Source of the DNA: Staphylococcus muscae
GTDB lineage: Bacteria; Bacillota; Bacilli; Staphylococcales; Staphylococcaceae
Direction of reading: 5' to 3'
Length of the DNA: 64,000 bases
Assembly: GCF_003019275.1 (NCBI RefSeq)
Contig: NZ_CP027848.1
Location: 1,674,001-1,738,000 of the forward strand
How positions within the stretch are numbered: position 1 is the first letter of the stretch; each line of letters opens with the position of its first letter. A model generated the notes under the pieces. It saw nothing but the letters and a program-made list of their open reading frames with translations. It was not told the DNA's origin and ran no database searches. A program made the translations under genes and the position numbers. Shown piece by piece: positions 47,062-56,093 of the stretch.

Positions 47062-47892
47062 TTAAATTTCAGTCACTTCAACGTTAATTTTTTCAATACG
47101 GTTGTAAGCACCGTGATCAACCGGACCGACAAAGTCGTTCATTTTCCAACCGTTTTTGATTGCTGAAGCAACAAACGCTTTAGCATTTACGACGGCTTCT
47201 TTTGGTGATTGACCATTCGCAAGGTTGGCAGTTGTTGCTGCTGCGAATGTACAACCAGCTCCGTGGTTATAACTTTGTTGGAACATGTCTGTTGTTAGTT
47301 GATAGAATGTTTGACCATCGTAGTATAAGTCATAAGATTTTTCTTGATCGAGCGCTTTACCACCTTTGATGACAACATGTTGTGCGCCTTGTTCATGGAT
47401 GATTTGGGCTGCTTTTTTCATATCTTCCATAGATTTTAATGTTCCTAATTTTGAAAGCTGACCTGCTTCAAAAAGATTTGGTGTTACAACTGTTGCTTTT
47501 GGTAATAAATATTGAATCATTGCTTCTGTGTTACCCGGATTTAATACTTCATCTTCCCCTTTACATACCATAACAGGGTCTACAACGAAAAATTGTGCGC
47601 CAGACTCATCAAATGCTTCGCCTGCACGTTTGATAATTTCTTCAGTTCCTAGCATACCTGTTTTAACAGCATCTGGACCAATGCTAATAGCTGTTGCAAG
47701 CTGTTTATTAAAGACCTCGAATGGAATTGGTGAAACATCATGTGACCATGTTTCTTTATCCATTGTTACGATTGCAGCAAGTGCTACCATACCATATGTG
47801 TCGAGTTCTTGGAATGTTTTAAGATCGGCTTGCATGCCTGCGCCTGCACTTGTATCTGACCCTGCGATTGTTAATACTTTTTTTAATGCCAT
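47062..47892 (-). CDS. pdxK: pyridoxal kinase / hydroxymethylpyrimidine kinase
   Basis: 276-residue ribokinase-fold kinase of the ThiD-like pyridoxal kinase group. It begins VLTIAGSDTSAGAGMQADLKTF (substrate pocket) and carries the catalytic cysteine C214 in GAGCTFAAA. In the S. aureus and B. subtilis enzymes this cysteine forms a hemithioacetal with pyridoxal. No thi genes are adjacent, so vitamin B6 salvage is the likelier role. It is divergent from ung. Confidence 0.9.
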   Translation of the reverse strand: MALKKVLTIAGSDTSAGAGMQADLKTFQELDTYGMVALAAIVTMDKETWSHDVSPIPFEVFNKQLATAISIGPDAVKTGMLGTEEIIKRAGEAFDESGAQFFVVDPVMVCKGEDEVLNPGNTEAMIQYLLPKATVVTPNLFEAGQLSKLGTLKSMEDMKKAAQIIHEQGAQHVVIKGGKALDQEKSYDLYYDGQTFYQLTTDMFQQSYNHGAGCTFAAATTANLANGQSPKEAVVNAKAFVASAIKNGWKMNDFVGPVDHGAYNRIEKINVEVTEI

Positions 47893-48047
47893 ATTATAGC
47901 CACTCCCTTAATTAACTTCTATTTCAAATGCGAATTCTTACTTAAATACTATCATATCATGGTCGTTTCTGGCTGCAAATATTTCAAACGATGTCATCAA
48001 CGTTCTTCTATAAAATTTATGTTAAAATGTGGAATGAGGTGAATACG

Positions 48048-48704
48048 ATGGAATGGTCTACTATTTTTCATGACATTACATCTAAGCATGATTTTCAAAA
48101 GATGCATGATTTTTTAGAAAATGAATATGCAACAAATGTCATTTATCCTGCACGTGAAAATATTTATCAAGCATTTGATTTAACACCATTTGATCAAGTG
48201 AAGGTCGTTATTTTAGGACAAGATCCGTATCATGGCCCGAATCAAGCACATGGTTTGGCTTTCTCTGTTCAACCAAATGCGAAGATGCCACCGTCCTTAC
48301 GCAATATGTATCAAGAGTTGGCAGATGATATCGGATGTCAAAGAACGTCACCGCATCTACAAGATTGGGCGAGAGAAGGTGTATTGCTGCTTAACACTGT
48401 TTTAACGGTACGCCAGGGACAGGCGCATTCTCATCGTGATATCGGCTGGGAAACATTTACGAATGAAGTTATTCAAGCTATTTCAACACATAAATCAGAT
48501 GTGGTCTTTATCCTTTGGGGGAGACCAGCGCAACAAAAAGAACATCTGATTGATAGAACAAAGCACCATATTATTAAGGCGCCACACCCGAGTCCTTTAT
48601 CAGCATATCGTGGTTTTTTTGGTTCAAAACCTTATTCGCAAGCTAACGCTTATCTGACAGAGCGAGGGATTGAACCCATTCAGTGGTGTGAAAGAAAGGA
48701 GTAA
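48048..48704 (+). CDS. ung: uracil-DNA glycosylase
   Basis: 218-residue family 1 UDG that excises uracil from DNA. The water-activating motif GQDPYHG has D59 and H62, and the [10 protein letters not shown] leucine-intercalation motif has H180. GAGGTG lies upstream of ATG 48048; longer in-frame starts lack a site and are not conserved. It is followed after 4 bases by the DUF5327 gene, as in S. aureus. Confidence 0.96.
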   Translation: MEWSTIFHDITSKHDFQKMHDFLENEYATNVIYPARENIYQAFDLTPFDQVKVVILGQDPYHGPNQAHGLAFSVQPNAKMPPSLRNMYQELADDIGCQRTSPHLQDWAREGVLLLNTVLTVRQGQAHSHRDIGWETFTNEVIQAISTHKSDVVFILWGRPAQQKEHLIDRTKHHIIKAPHPSPLSAYRGFFGSKPYSQANAYLTERGIEPIQWCERKE

Positions 48705-48708
48705 CAAC

Positions 48709-49029
48709 ATGCAAAGAGAGAAGCTCATTCAATTATTAGAGCATGAGTTAATGCAAGCGGATCAAGCAACAACAGATACTGCATTTGATAAACATATATA
48801 CGCAATTCATACATTAACATCTTTATATACAGATCAAGAAACACCTAAAGTAACATCAAGTATTTCGGCAACAACGCATACGCCTGTCACATCAACGAAA
48901 GTGTCAGATGAAGAAATTCGTTTGATGGGTGGACGTGTCACAGAATCAAGCGTGACTTCGAAAACAACGGATAATCGCTTAGTAACAGATGACGAGATTG
49001 GTAATGGTGAATCTATTTTTGACTTCTAA
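48709..49029 (+). CDS. DUF5327 family protein
   Basis: 106-residue hydrophilic protein with an N-terminal helical part (REKLIQLLEHELMQAD) and a threonine/serine-rich, probably disordered middle. The C-terminus holds DEEIRLMGG and DDEIGNGESIFDF, two short repeated-looking DDEI segments. Staphylococcal homologues lie between ung and the DUF423 gene. AAAGGAG supports ATG 48709. Function unknown. Confidence 0.8.
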   Translation: MQREKLIQLLEHELMQADQATTDTAFDKHIYAIHTLTSLYTDQETPKVTSSISATTHTPVTSTKVSDEEIRLMGGRVTESSVTSKTTDNRLVTDDEIGNGESIFDF

Positions 49030-49043
49030 GGAGGGAGTAGACG

Positions 49044-49406
49044 ATGAAAATATTTATTATTTTAGGAGCACTTAACGCAATGATGGCAGTAGGTACAGGT
49101 GCGTTTGGAGCGCATATGTTAGATGGAAAGCTTTCTGAACATTATATGTCTGTTTGGGAGAAGGCTACAATGTATCAAATGTATCATGGGTTAGGCTTGA
49201 TATTGATTGGCATTATAGGTGGCGCATTCGACTTGAATGTCAGTTGGGCAGGATGGTTGATGTTCTTCGGTATTGTGTTCTTTAGTGGTTCATTGTATAT
49301 CTTAGCAACAACACAAATAAGCGTGCTAGGTGCGATAACACCAATCGGTGGCGTATTATTTATTGTTGGTTGGATTATGCTCATTATTGCATCTTTTAAA
49401 ATATAA
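49044..49406 (+). CDS. DUF423 family membrane protein (YwdK-like)
   Basis: 120-residue protein with four membrane helices (about 3-23, 47-65, 70-90 and 95-117). It contains the family hallmark GAFGAHML near residue 20. It is a small inner-membrane protein of unknown role, conserved next to ung in Bacillus and Staphylococcus. GGAGGGAG precedes it. Confidence 0.9.
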   Translation: MKIFIILGALNAMMAVGTGAFGAHMLDGKLSEHYMSVWEKATMYQMYHGLGLILIGIIGGAFDLNVSWAGWLMFFGIVFFSGSLYILATTQISVLGAITPIGGVLFIVGWIMLIIASFKI

Positions 49407-49415
49407 GGGTGATGT

Positions 49416-49517
49416 ATGATGGAAGCCATTTTTAATTTTTTAAGTCATATTTTTAGTGCACTTGCTTCGGTATTATGGAAAAGAAATGAAGATGATTCTA
49501 AAGAAGATGAATCATAA
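49416..49517 (+). CDS. small peptide with amphipathic N-terminus
   Basis: A 33-codon frame beginning ATGATG 10 bases after the DUF423 gene, with AAGGGTGATG upstream. The first 20 residues (MMEAIFNFLSHIFSALASVL) would form an amphipathic or membrane helix. The tail WKRNEDDSKEDES is charged and acidic. A terminator follows at once. It has the look of a real small membrane-associated peptide, but function and conservation are unknown. Confidence 0.5.
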   Translation: MMEAIFNFLSHIFSALASVLWKRNEDDSKEDES

Positions 49518-49538
49518 TTTGTATAGGTTAACTTTAGA

Positions 49539-49571
49539 GAAAAGACGCCATGTAATGTGGGGTCTTTTTTG
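49539..49571 (+). terminator. terminator of the ung-DUF5327-DUF423 unit
   Basis: AAAAGACGCCA and TGGGGTCTTTT form a hairpin with a TGTAATG loop and a trailing T-run. Confidence 0.8.
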
Positions 49572-49714
49572 TATTTCACATGACAAATTTTACTTACAGG
49601 AAAAAACTTTTGATTAGTTTATGCTTTTAATGTATGATTAATTGCTCAAATACTTAAAAATCGTTATTTACAATTAATCTAGGGTATATAGGATATTAGA
49701 GGTGAAATATATTT

Positions 49715-51166
49715 ATGGCAAAGAAAAATAAAAAGCCAGATCGAGGCGATTTGCAACAAAATTTGTCTGAGAAGTTTGTATGGGCAATTGCATACGGCTC
49801 TTGTATCGGCTGGGGTTCTTTTATTCTGCCGGGGGATTGGATTCAAACTTCAGGACCAATCGCAGCATCTATCGGTATTTTTATTGGGGCGTTACTAATG
49901 ATGATTATCGCTGTGAGCTATGGTGCACTGGTTGAACGTTTTCCAGTTTCTGGTGGCGCATTTGCATTCAGCTTTTTAGGATTTGGACGATATGTGAGTT
50001 TCTTTTCATCATGGTTTTTAACATTTGGTTATGTTTGTGTCGTTGCATTGAACGCAACAGCATTTAGCTTGTTGATTAAGTTTTTAGTACCAGATGTGAT
50101 TGAAATCGGTAAGTTATATACAATCGCTGGCTGGGATGTCTATATTACAGAAATTATTATTGCATCCGTATTACTTCTTGTGTTCATGGTGATTACGATA
50201 TATGGAGCGAGTGTTTCCGGATCACTGCAATTTTATTTCTGTATCGCAATGGTTATCGTTGTTGTCTTGATGTTTGTTAGTTCATTTTTTGGCTCAAGTT
50301 TTTCATTAGACAATTTGAAACCATATCACGGACCAACATACGACTGGTTCCCGGCGATTATTATGATTGTTTCAGTCGCACCATGGGCTTACGTCGGATT
50401 TGATAACATTCCACAAACGGCTGAAGAGTTTAACTTTTCCCCGAACAAAACGTTTAAATTAATCGTATATAGTTTACTCGCAGCAGCCGTCACATATGTA
50501 ATGATGATTTTATACACAGGTTGGCTGACATCAGAGAATGATAGTCTTTGGACAACAGGTGCTGTGACACGTGAAGCTTTTGGTAATATTGGTTTAGGTG
50601 TCCTTGCGATTGCTATTATCATGGGGATTTTTACAGGACTAAACGGCTTTTTATTGAGTGCAAGTCGTTTACTCTTCTCAATGGGGCGTTCAGGAATTAT
50701 GCCAACTGTTTTTAGTAAGTTACATCCACGTTATAAAACACCATATGTAGCAATCATCTTCTTAGTAGCTTTAACGCTGATTGCACCGTGGTTAGGTCGT
50801 ACGGCTTTAACATGGATTGTTGATATGTCATCAACAGGTGTGTCAATTGCTTATTTTGTCACTTGTTTATCAGCGGCAAAATTGTTTAGTTATGACAAAA
50901 ATAGCACGACATACGGTCCAGTTTATAAAACATTTGCGATTATTGGTGCAGTGATTTCATTTATATTCTTAGCACTACTATTACTACCAATCTCACCAGC
51001 ATCATTATCTTTACCATCGCATATTGCGTTAGGTTTTTGGACGTTATTAGGACTGGTATTCTTCTTTATTCGTTTGCCGAAACTTCGTCGCATGGATAAA
51101 GATGAATTATCACAATTGATTCTAGATACACGTAAAAAAGATGTCGAAAAAATGTTAGATGAATAG
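49715..51166 (+). CDS. APC family amino acid permease
   Basis: 483-residue membrane transporter with about 12 helices. The first helix contains AIAYGSCIGWGSFILPGDWI, the unwound substrate-binding stretch of the APC fold, and APWAYVGFDNIPQ lies in helix 6. A basic cytoplasmic N-terminus (MAKKNKKPDRG) and a C-terminal charged tail are present. The subfamily resembles YjeM/amino acid:H+ symporters; the substrate is not inferable. It stands alone, closed by a terminator. Confidence 0.87.
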   Translation: MAKKNKKPDRGDLQQNLSEKFVWAIAYGSCIGWGSFILPGDWIQTSGPIAASIGIFIGALLMMIIAVSYGALVERFPVSGGAFAFSFLGFGRYVSFFSSWFLTFGYVCVVALNATAFSLLIKFLVPDVIEIGKLYTIAGWDVYITEIIIASVLLLVFMVITIYGASVSGSLQFYFCIAMVIVVVLMFVSSFFGSSFSLDNLKPYHGPTYDWFPAIIMIVSVAPWAYVGFDNIPQTAEEFNFSPNKTFKLIVYSLLAAAVTYVMMILYTGWLTSENDSLWTTGAVTREAFGNIGLGVLAIAIIMGIFTGLNGFLLSASRLLFSMGRSGIMPTVFSKLHPRYKTPYVAIIFLVALTLIAPWLGRTALTWIVDMSSTGVSIAYFVTCLSAAKLFSYDKNSTTYGPVYKTFAIIGAVISFIFLALLLLPISPASLSLPSHIALGFWTLLGLVFFFIRLPKLRRMDKDELSQLILDTRKKDVEKMLDE

Positions 51167-51175
51167 ATAAATATG

Positions 51176-51225
51176 AAACATCCAGCTATATGATTCTAAA
51201 AATGAATCGTATAACTGGATGTTTA
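51176..51225. terminator. terminator after the APC permease
   Basis: AACATCCAG.TATATGATTC and GAATCGTATAACTGGATGTT pair almost throughout, followed by a T-rich run on the + strand. Confidence 0.8.
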
Positions 51226-51337
51226 TTTGTTTACACGATGAATTTCAAATCTGGTAAGCGTTTATAAGGTAAATACAAAACAAGGATAAGCTATGTTATA
51301 GAAGATATTGAACGATATTTTATGATGCCTAACTATC

Positions 51338-52375
51338 TTAGTCTACTTTTAATTCTTCTTGTAGTTTACCTAGATGTCTTAACGTCGGTGTTAATGCCGC
51401 AAAGAAAAAGCCTTCTTTCAATTTACGTGCTTGTGGTGATTGATAGCCATATGCTTTTGAGCCACCATTCACCATTGATGCTTGATTTATATCAAGCAAC
51501 AAATAGCCAGCGGCTTTTTTAAGCGCAATCAGTGTTTCAAAGTGACGCTGTAATACCTCTTGATCTAATACTTCATAGAAATGTTGTCTGATTTTGTTGT
51601 ATTGACTTTCAAATGCTTGCACATCATATTCTAAATATTGATTAATGCCGTTTTGTGCATGAGAGAATTGGTGAATTAAATCAAGCGATGAACGAATTGC
51701 ACCTAATGCGATTGGAATCTGTAATGCGACAAATTGTGGTCGTATTTGTGTGGCAAATGCCTTTGCATTGTGTGTAATAATGTGTTCTGTTGGTATTTGG
51801 ACGTCATGCATTTCAATTGAAAATGTTGCCGAACCATTAACACCTAAAAAGTTAGACATTTCCTTCATTATGATACCTGTTTGGTTGGCTTGAACAATAA
51901 ACATGATAAGTTCGTCGGATGATGCACTCTTAGAGATTGCACCAAAATAATGATCAGACTCAATATTACTAATTGCGGGTAATCTACCATTCACAATGAG
52001 CTGTTGATTGTCATCATAATGATGCGATAGATTGAATGTTTCCAAATCATTAAATGATTTCATTGGATTCGATAACCCAGTTGCCCCTAAAATTTCACCT
52101 GATAATAATTGCTGTTGTAAATATTGATTAAAGTAGGGCGCTTCTGCATTTTTTAAGTAAGTAGAGAACGCCAATTGACACCATAAGCAGAATCCAGTAG
52201 TCAAACAAGATTCGGAAACCTTTTCTATAATTTCTGAGTTACCTTTGATGTCATCTTCTTTGAAATAGCCTTCTTTAAATAAAGTGCTAATAAAATCTTT
52301 TGGATAATAGGAACCTTCATCAATTTTTATTAAATAGGGCTTTAGTTTATCTTCAATATGTGTGTTTAAACGCAT
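51338..52375 (-). CDS. acyl-CoA dehydrogenase-like flavoenzyme of the ssu-like operon
   Basis: 345-residue protein of the acyl-CoA dehydrogenase fold. The middle domain has GATGLSNPMKSF where the family has the flavin-binding GCFALTEP-like motif, and the C-terminal four-helix part ends with a YGYQSPQARKLKEG segment. The group includes DszC/SfnB flavin monooxygenases that cleave organosulfur compounds. It follows an Ssu-type transporter in one operon, so a role in using sulfonates or a related sulfur source is inferred. AAAGGAG at 9 nt supports ATG 52375. Confidence 0.75.
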   Translation of the reverse strand: MRLNTHIEDKLKPYLIKIDEGSYYPKDFISTLFKEGYFKEDDIKGNSEIIEKVSESCLTTGFCLWCQLAFSTYLKNAEAPYFNQYLQQQLLSGEILGATGLSNPMKSFNDLETFNLSHHYDDNQQLIVNGRLPAISNIESDHYFGAISKSASSDELIMFIVQANQTGIIMKEMSNFLGVNGSATFSIEMHDVQIPTEHIITHNAKAFATQIRPQFVALQIPIALGAIRSSLDLIHQFSHAQNGINQYLEYDVQAFESQYNKIRQHFYEVLDQEVLQRHFETLIALKKAAGYLLLDINQASMVNGGSKAYGYQSPQARKLKEGFFFAALTPTLRHLGKLQEELKVD

Positions 52376-52389
52376 ACAATTCAACTCCT

Positions 52390-53151
52390 TTATTCACCAA
52401 AGCGTGTTAAGATTAATTTTTCAAAGTAACTAATGATGCGATCAATTAAGAACCCGAATATACCAATAAAAAATATAGCAGCCAAGACGTCTTCTAGATT
52501 TAACATGTTACGTGAATCGACAATAAGGAAACCAAGTCCCGATTGTGCCCCAATCATTTCACCAGATACTAAGAAAATCCAACTTGTACCGACAGCCATA
52601 TGTATGCCGCCCATAATATGCTTGAAGGCGCCGGGAAATAGAATGTTTTTGTATAATGACCAGTTTTTCATGTTTAAATTAGACGCAATTTTTAAGTATT
52701 GTGGATCAATGTGCTTAATGCCTTTGATTGTATTAAAAACAATTGGGAAAAACGCAGCGATAAATATAATGGCAATTGCGGGTAAGCTACCAATCCCAAA
52801 CCATAAAACGACAAAAGGAGCCCATGCAATAGGTGAGATAGGTCTTATTAATTGAAATAACGGCTCTATGGCATTGAATAGTGAAGAACTACGACCTAAT
52901 AAAAATCCAACAGGTACGCCAATAATCACAGCTAAAACAAACCCCGCTATAAAGCGATATAAGCTGATACCTAAATGTGTGAAAATATCCCCAGTGATAA
53001 TGAAATGCCCTATGCTTTTTAATACCAAAAATGGACCGGGTAAAAGAATGGGTGCATAGTGTCCAAAAATAATGACGCATTGCCATATGAAAAGAAAAAT
53101 AATAAAAGTAAAAATGGGTAAGGCCCATTTTTTAATACTGTTAACTATCAT
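52390..53151 (-). CDS. ssuC: ABC transporter permease, SsuC/NrtB family
   Basis: 253-residue inner-membrane permease with about six helices. The cytoplasmic EAA-like loop, PQYLKIASNLNMKNWSLYKNILFPGAFKHIMGG in total, contacts the ATPase. It matches the nitrate/sulfonate/taurine permease family. ATG 53151 is preferred, as AAGGAG is 12 nt upstream and abuts a GTG at 53163. It follows the ssuA stop directly. Confidence 0.88.
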   Translation of the reverse strand: MIVNSIKKWALPIFTFIIFLFIWQCVIIFGHYAPILLPGPFLVLKSIGHFIITGDIFTHLGISLYRFIAGFVLAVIIGVPVGFLLGRSSSLFNAIEPLFQLIRPISPIAWAPFVVLWFGIGSLPAIAIIFIAAFFPIVFNTIKGIKHIDPQYLKIASNLNMKNWSLYKNILFPGAFKHIMGGIHMAVGTSWIFLVSGEMIGAQSGLGFLIVDSRNMLNLEDVLAAIFFIGIFGFLIDRIISYFEKLILTRFGE

Positions 53152-53159
53152 TTCATCTA

Positions 53160-54116
53160 TCACTCCTTATACAACGTAGGATCAACAAAATCACTATAAG
53201 TAGGTGCTTCGAAAAGCTGCTGCTTGTCTACTAACTTTTTAATTTTGTTATAACCTTGTTTATCAATTGCTAAGTTACCGTAAGAAGTCCACTCGGCGGA
53301 TTGTGATAAAACTTTTTTATCTTGTTTAAAGTTTTTGTCCATCACTTCAATGCTTTTATCTTTATTCTCCATTTCGAAGCCAGCTTTTTTATAATCTGAT
53401 ATAAAATCTTGAATAACTGTCTGATGTTGATGGATGAGATCACTTCTAAGGACAAGTACGCAGCAATAGGCGTCTGGTATAATGTCACCGCCGTGCAATA
53501 AAGTATGACCACTGCCTAACTTTTCACCAAGTGCACCGAATGGTTCTGCCACAGAATACCCAGAAATGCTCCCTTCATTTAGTGCAGCAGGCATTTCAGC
53601 TGGGGGCATTTCGTGATAACTGAAAGTATCAGGACTAAGTTTCAGTTGCTTTCGCATTTCATCTAGTAATAAATAATGTGTTGAATAACGATGTGGTATC
53701 GCAAAATGATAGCTTTCATGTTCGTGAAAATCTTCTATACTTTTATCTTTTTCTGCCATAACAACGTTACCCTCATGATGACCTAAAGCGACTGCTTTAA
53801 TATCTGACCCTTTCTGTTTTGATTTCATCGCTAGCTCAATCAGTGTAGAGGCACCGTCAATTTTGCCACTGTTCAAAGCATCCATCAAATCCGGCCAATT
53901 ATTAAAACGTACTAATTCCAAGTTGTAATTTGATCTATGAGCGTTCTGTTGGATTTCTTTTGTCATCATCAAATTTGCTGAATGTGTGATGGGCAAGTAA
54001 CCAATTTTTATCGTTTGTTTTTCATTTTTATGATGAGCACTCTTTTTTGACGTATTCAAGTTACAACCAGAAAGAATAATAAGGAATATGAAAGTAAACA
54101 AAATAAATTTTCTCAA
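53160..54116 (-). CDS. ssuA: substrate-binding lipoprotein, SsuA/NrtA family
   Basis: 318-residue periplasmic-binding-type lipoprotein. A signal peptide with lipobox ILSGC makes C18 the lipidated residue. The NMT1/SsuA-like core begins IKIGYLPITHSANLMM and includes the two-lobe pattern with GASTLIELAMKSKQ and SGYSVAEPFGA. The ligand may be an aliphatic sulfonate, taurine, nitrate or a pyrimidine precursor. I chose TTG 54116 because AAGGGG lies 9 nt upstream; the TTG at 54125 touches that site. Confidence 0.88.
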   Translation of the reverse strand: MRKFILFTFIFLIILSGCNLNTSKKSAHHKNEKQTIKIGYLPITHSANLMMTKEIQQNAHRSNYNLELVRFNNWPDLMDALNSGKIDGASTLIELAMKSKQKGSDIKAVALGHHEGNVVMAEKDKSIEDFHEHESYHFAIPHRYSTHYLLLDEMRKQLKLSPDTFSYHEMPPAEMPAALNEGSISGYSVAEPFGALGEKLGSGHTLLHGGDIIPDAYCCVLVLRSDLIHQHQTVIQDFISDYKKAGFEMENKDKSIEVMDKNFKQDKKVLSQSAEWTSYGNLAIDKQGYNKIKKLVDKQQLFEAPTYSDFVDPTLYKE

Positions 54117-54129
54117 TATTTCCAACCCC

Positions 54130-54870
54130 TTATAGATAATATTCTGGTTCTGCTAAGTGATGATTTAATGCAAATTTCTCCATGATGTCATTTCTAACTT
54201 TTAATAGATGACTGTCATTACGATTTCGAGGATGTGATTGTGCGATATGATATTGATCAAGAATATCGCAACCATCTCCAAGCAATATAATGTCATCTGA
54301 CAGATAAATGGCTTCATCTATATCATGTGTTACTAAAATGATTGTTGCGCTTGTTCTTTCTTTCAATTGTATTAATTGGTCTTGTAGTTTATAACGTGTA
54401 AAAGCATCTAATGCGCCTAATGGCTCATCCATGAGTATGACTTTCGGTTGATGAACCTGTGCCCGACAGAGTGCGACACGTTGTTTCATACCACCTGATA
54501 ACGCTTCTGGAAATAATCTGCCTTTTTGATCTAAATCTACCGTTTTTAAATGTGTGTTTATTTCTTCATCACTGATAGAATGAGATAAACCAAGACGTAT
54601 ATTATCATTAATATTTTTCCACGGAAGCAAATTGTGGTGTTGGAAGATCATCAAACAATCTGGTGACGGTGCTTCTTTAACTTGCTCATCAATTGTAACT
54701 TTTCCAGAAGTTGCCTTTAAAAAACCACCAATAATATTTAATAATGTTGACTTACCACAGCCACTTTTACCTATTAATGTGACGATGTTGCCTTTTTTAA
54801 TGTTTAATTCCAAATCTTTAATAACAAGATTGTTGTCAAATCGATGTTGGATATGTTTTATGTGAATCAT
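54130..54870 (-). CDS. ssuB: ABC transporter ATPase, SsuB/TauB family
   Basis: 246-residue ATPase. Walker A is GKSGCGKS (34-41), the Q-loop is in IFQHHNLLPW, the signature is LSGGMKQR (124-131), Walker B is VILMDEP, and the H-loop is VTHDIDEA. It closely follows the sulfonate/nitrate/taurine importer type. It is the first gene of the four-gene operon on the - strand, with GAGGTG upstream. Confidence 0.9.
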   Translation of the reverse strand: MIHIKHIQHRFDNNLVIKDLELNIKKGNIVTLIGKSGCGKSTLLNIIGGFLKATSGKVTIDEQVKEAPSPDCLMIFQHHNLLPWKNINDNIRLGLSHSISDEEINTHLKTVDLDQKGRLFPEALSGGMKQRVALCRAQVHQPKVILMDEPLGALDAFTRYKLQDQLIQLKERTSATIILVTHDIDEAIYLSDDIILLGDGCDILDQYHIAQSHPRNRNDSHLLKVRNDIMEKFALNHHLAEPEYYL

Positions 54871-54909
54871 TAAAACACCTCAAATCTTATCGTGTTACGT
54901 TCATTACAA

Positions 54910-55060
54910 GGAGGTTGAGACAAAAGCGTATAGAATTCAAGCAGAACCAAAACAGCGTACAAAATGGATTTTCAGATTTTGAAGCGCTGCGATGTTCTGT
55001 TGAGAATTCTGCTTCTTTTATACTGATAATCGGTTTCCCGAAGTACAAATTTATTATGGC
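54910..55060 (+). repeat. dispersed hairpin repeat, copy B
   Basis: A large imperfect palindrome: AGAATTC..GCAGAAC (54932-54947) faces GTTCTGTTGAGAATTCT (54994-55010), with inner arms CAGCG..CAAAAT and ATTTTG..CGCTG. It shares sequence blocks with the element at 33714-33838 read on the opposite strand. It lies in the upstream region of the ssu-like operon and may affect its transcript. Confidence 0.6.
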
Positions 55061-55108
55061 CCACTTCCACACGACTTATAATTCGGACTATTCAGAAAAT
55101 AAAGCGTG

Positions 55109-55621
55109 TTATAATTTTTCGATACCATCAATAGGTGTATCTACTGCTTTACGTGCACGTCGAACAGCATCTTCATCAGGTGCGTCATATAGACAGATAC
55201 ATTTTGACATGTCTTCACATACGTAAGTACGTTGAAATTGTACTTCAGGTACTTCTTCATAATGCACAGAATTTTTCTTTTTACGTGCCAAGTATTGATC
55301 CATCGTAATGCCTTCGGGAATGTTCCAAGTAACAAGAAAATCCACATGGGCGTCGCCTTTTTTTACGTCATCTAATGCTTTACCGACTAATCGAACTTCT
55401 TTTACAAGATTTATATTGATCGAAGCATTTTCTAAAAACTGTTTCGCTTCTTCGCTGCTATTTGCTTCGACAATAAAGTATCCATGCGTAAGATTAGACG
55501 TAGCTTGAACTTCTATAAGTGTTGGTAACGCCCCAGTTGTTAAGATATTTGCCTGTTCTTCCAATGCTTCTCTTGTTGAAAAAGTGCTTAAATCATTTGC
55601 TTCAAGTAAAAATAATGTCAT
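55109..55621 (-). CDS. DUF4242 family protein
   Basis: 170-residue protein apparently built of two similar ferredoxin-like halves. TLFLLEANDLSTFSTREAL and GYFIVEANSSEEAK form the first. FQRTYVCEDMSKCICLYDAPDEDAVRRARKA in the second resembles the DUF4242 (SCO4226-like, nickel-binding) domain, CICLYDAPDEDAVRR being the most typical part. It has no obvious operon partner. ATG 55621 is 8 nt from AGGGG; the adjoining ATG 55624 is also possible. Function unknown. Confidence 0.75.
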   Translation of the reverse strand: MTLFLLEANDLSTFSTREALEEQANILTTGALPTLIEVQATSNLTHGYFIVEANSSEEAKQFLENASININLVKEVRLVGKALDDVKKGDAHVDFLVTWNIPEGITMDQYLARKKKNSVHYEEVPEVQFQRTYVCEDMSKCICLYDAPDEDAVRRARKAVDTPIDGIEKL

Positions 55622-55624
55622 CAT

Positions 55625-55832
55625 TTATACCCCTAAAATTGTATTGGATAAATAATACTATAATTCCTATCTGTTTACAAGGATATAAATAAATATTAAT
55701 TTTTTGTGAAAGAAATAAAAGATAATTCTTCGTTTCTAAAACATTATAGTGAAAGAAGATAGTGCATCACCTTGTCATTGTGTAGCGCATCATTCAACAT
55801 AGCGTTACTGCAAGTCTTTTACTATGGAAGTT
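55625..55832. other. intergenic region upstream of the DUF4242 gene
   Basis: AT-rich and without coding potential. A GATAAT-like and a TATAGT-like -10 can be seen but lack good -35 partners. Confidence 0.3.
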
Positions 55833-55888
55833 AAAAAAAGCCCGTTTCTTACGATAGTCGCTACGCTATCGTAAGAAATAGGCTTTTT
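55833..55888. terminator. strong bidirectional terminator-like palindrome
   Basis: TTTCTTACGATAG (55845-55857) and CTATCGTAAGAAA (55866-55878) pair perfectly. After a 2-nt internal loop GCC/GGC and A/T runs extend the stem. U-tracts exist on both sides. It lies about 200 bases after the tetR-type gene, and no nearby + strand gene ends before it, so it may close a long 3' leader or an unseen small RNA. Confidence 0.65.
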
Positions 55889-56093
55889 AATTGGAGAACT
55901 TTTTTGAAAATGAAAGCACAAATTGATATGGATCCCTACCCATATATTTGCTTAATAATAATGTACCATGTTTTTATGTGTTTTAGGACATAAAAATTAA
56001 TAAAATATTAATTATCTGTGAATTAATTCTTAACTCTAAATAAATATTGAATGTTATTTAAACTTCAGTAGATGAGAAAAATCTTATAATATA

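Noticed and set aside
54915..55226. A 103-codon + strand frame across the ssu upstream region
   Set aside because: It covers the second copy of the palindromic repeat and then runs antisense into the DUF4242 gene. Start context is poor.
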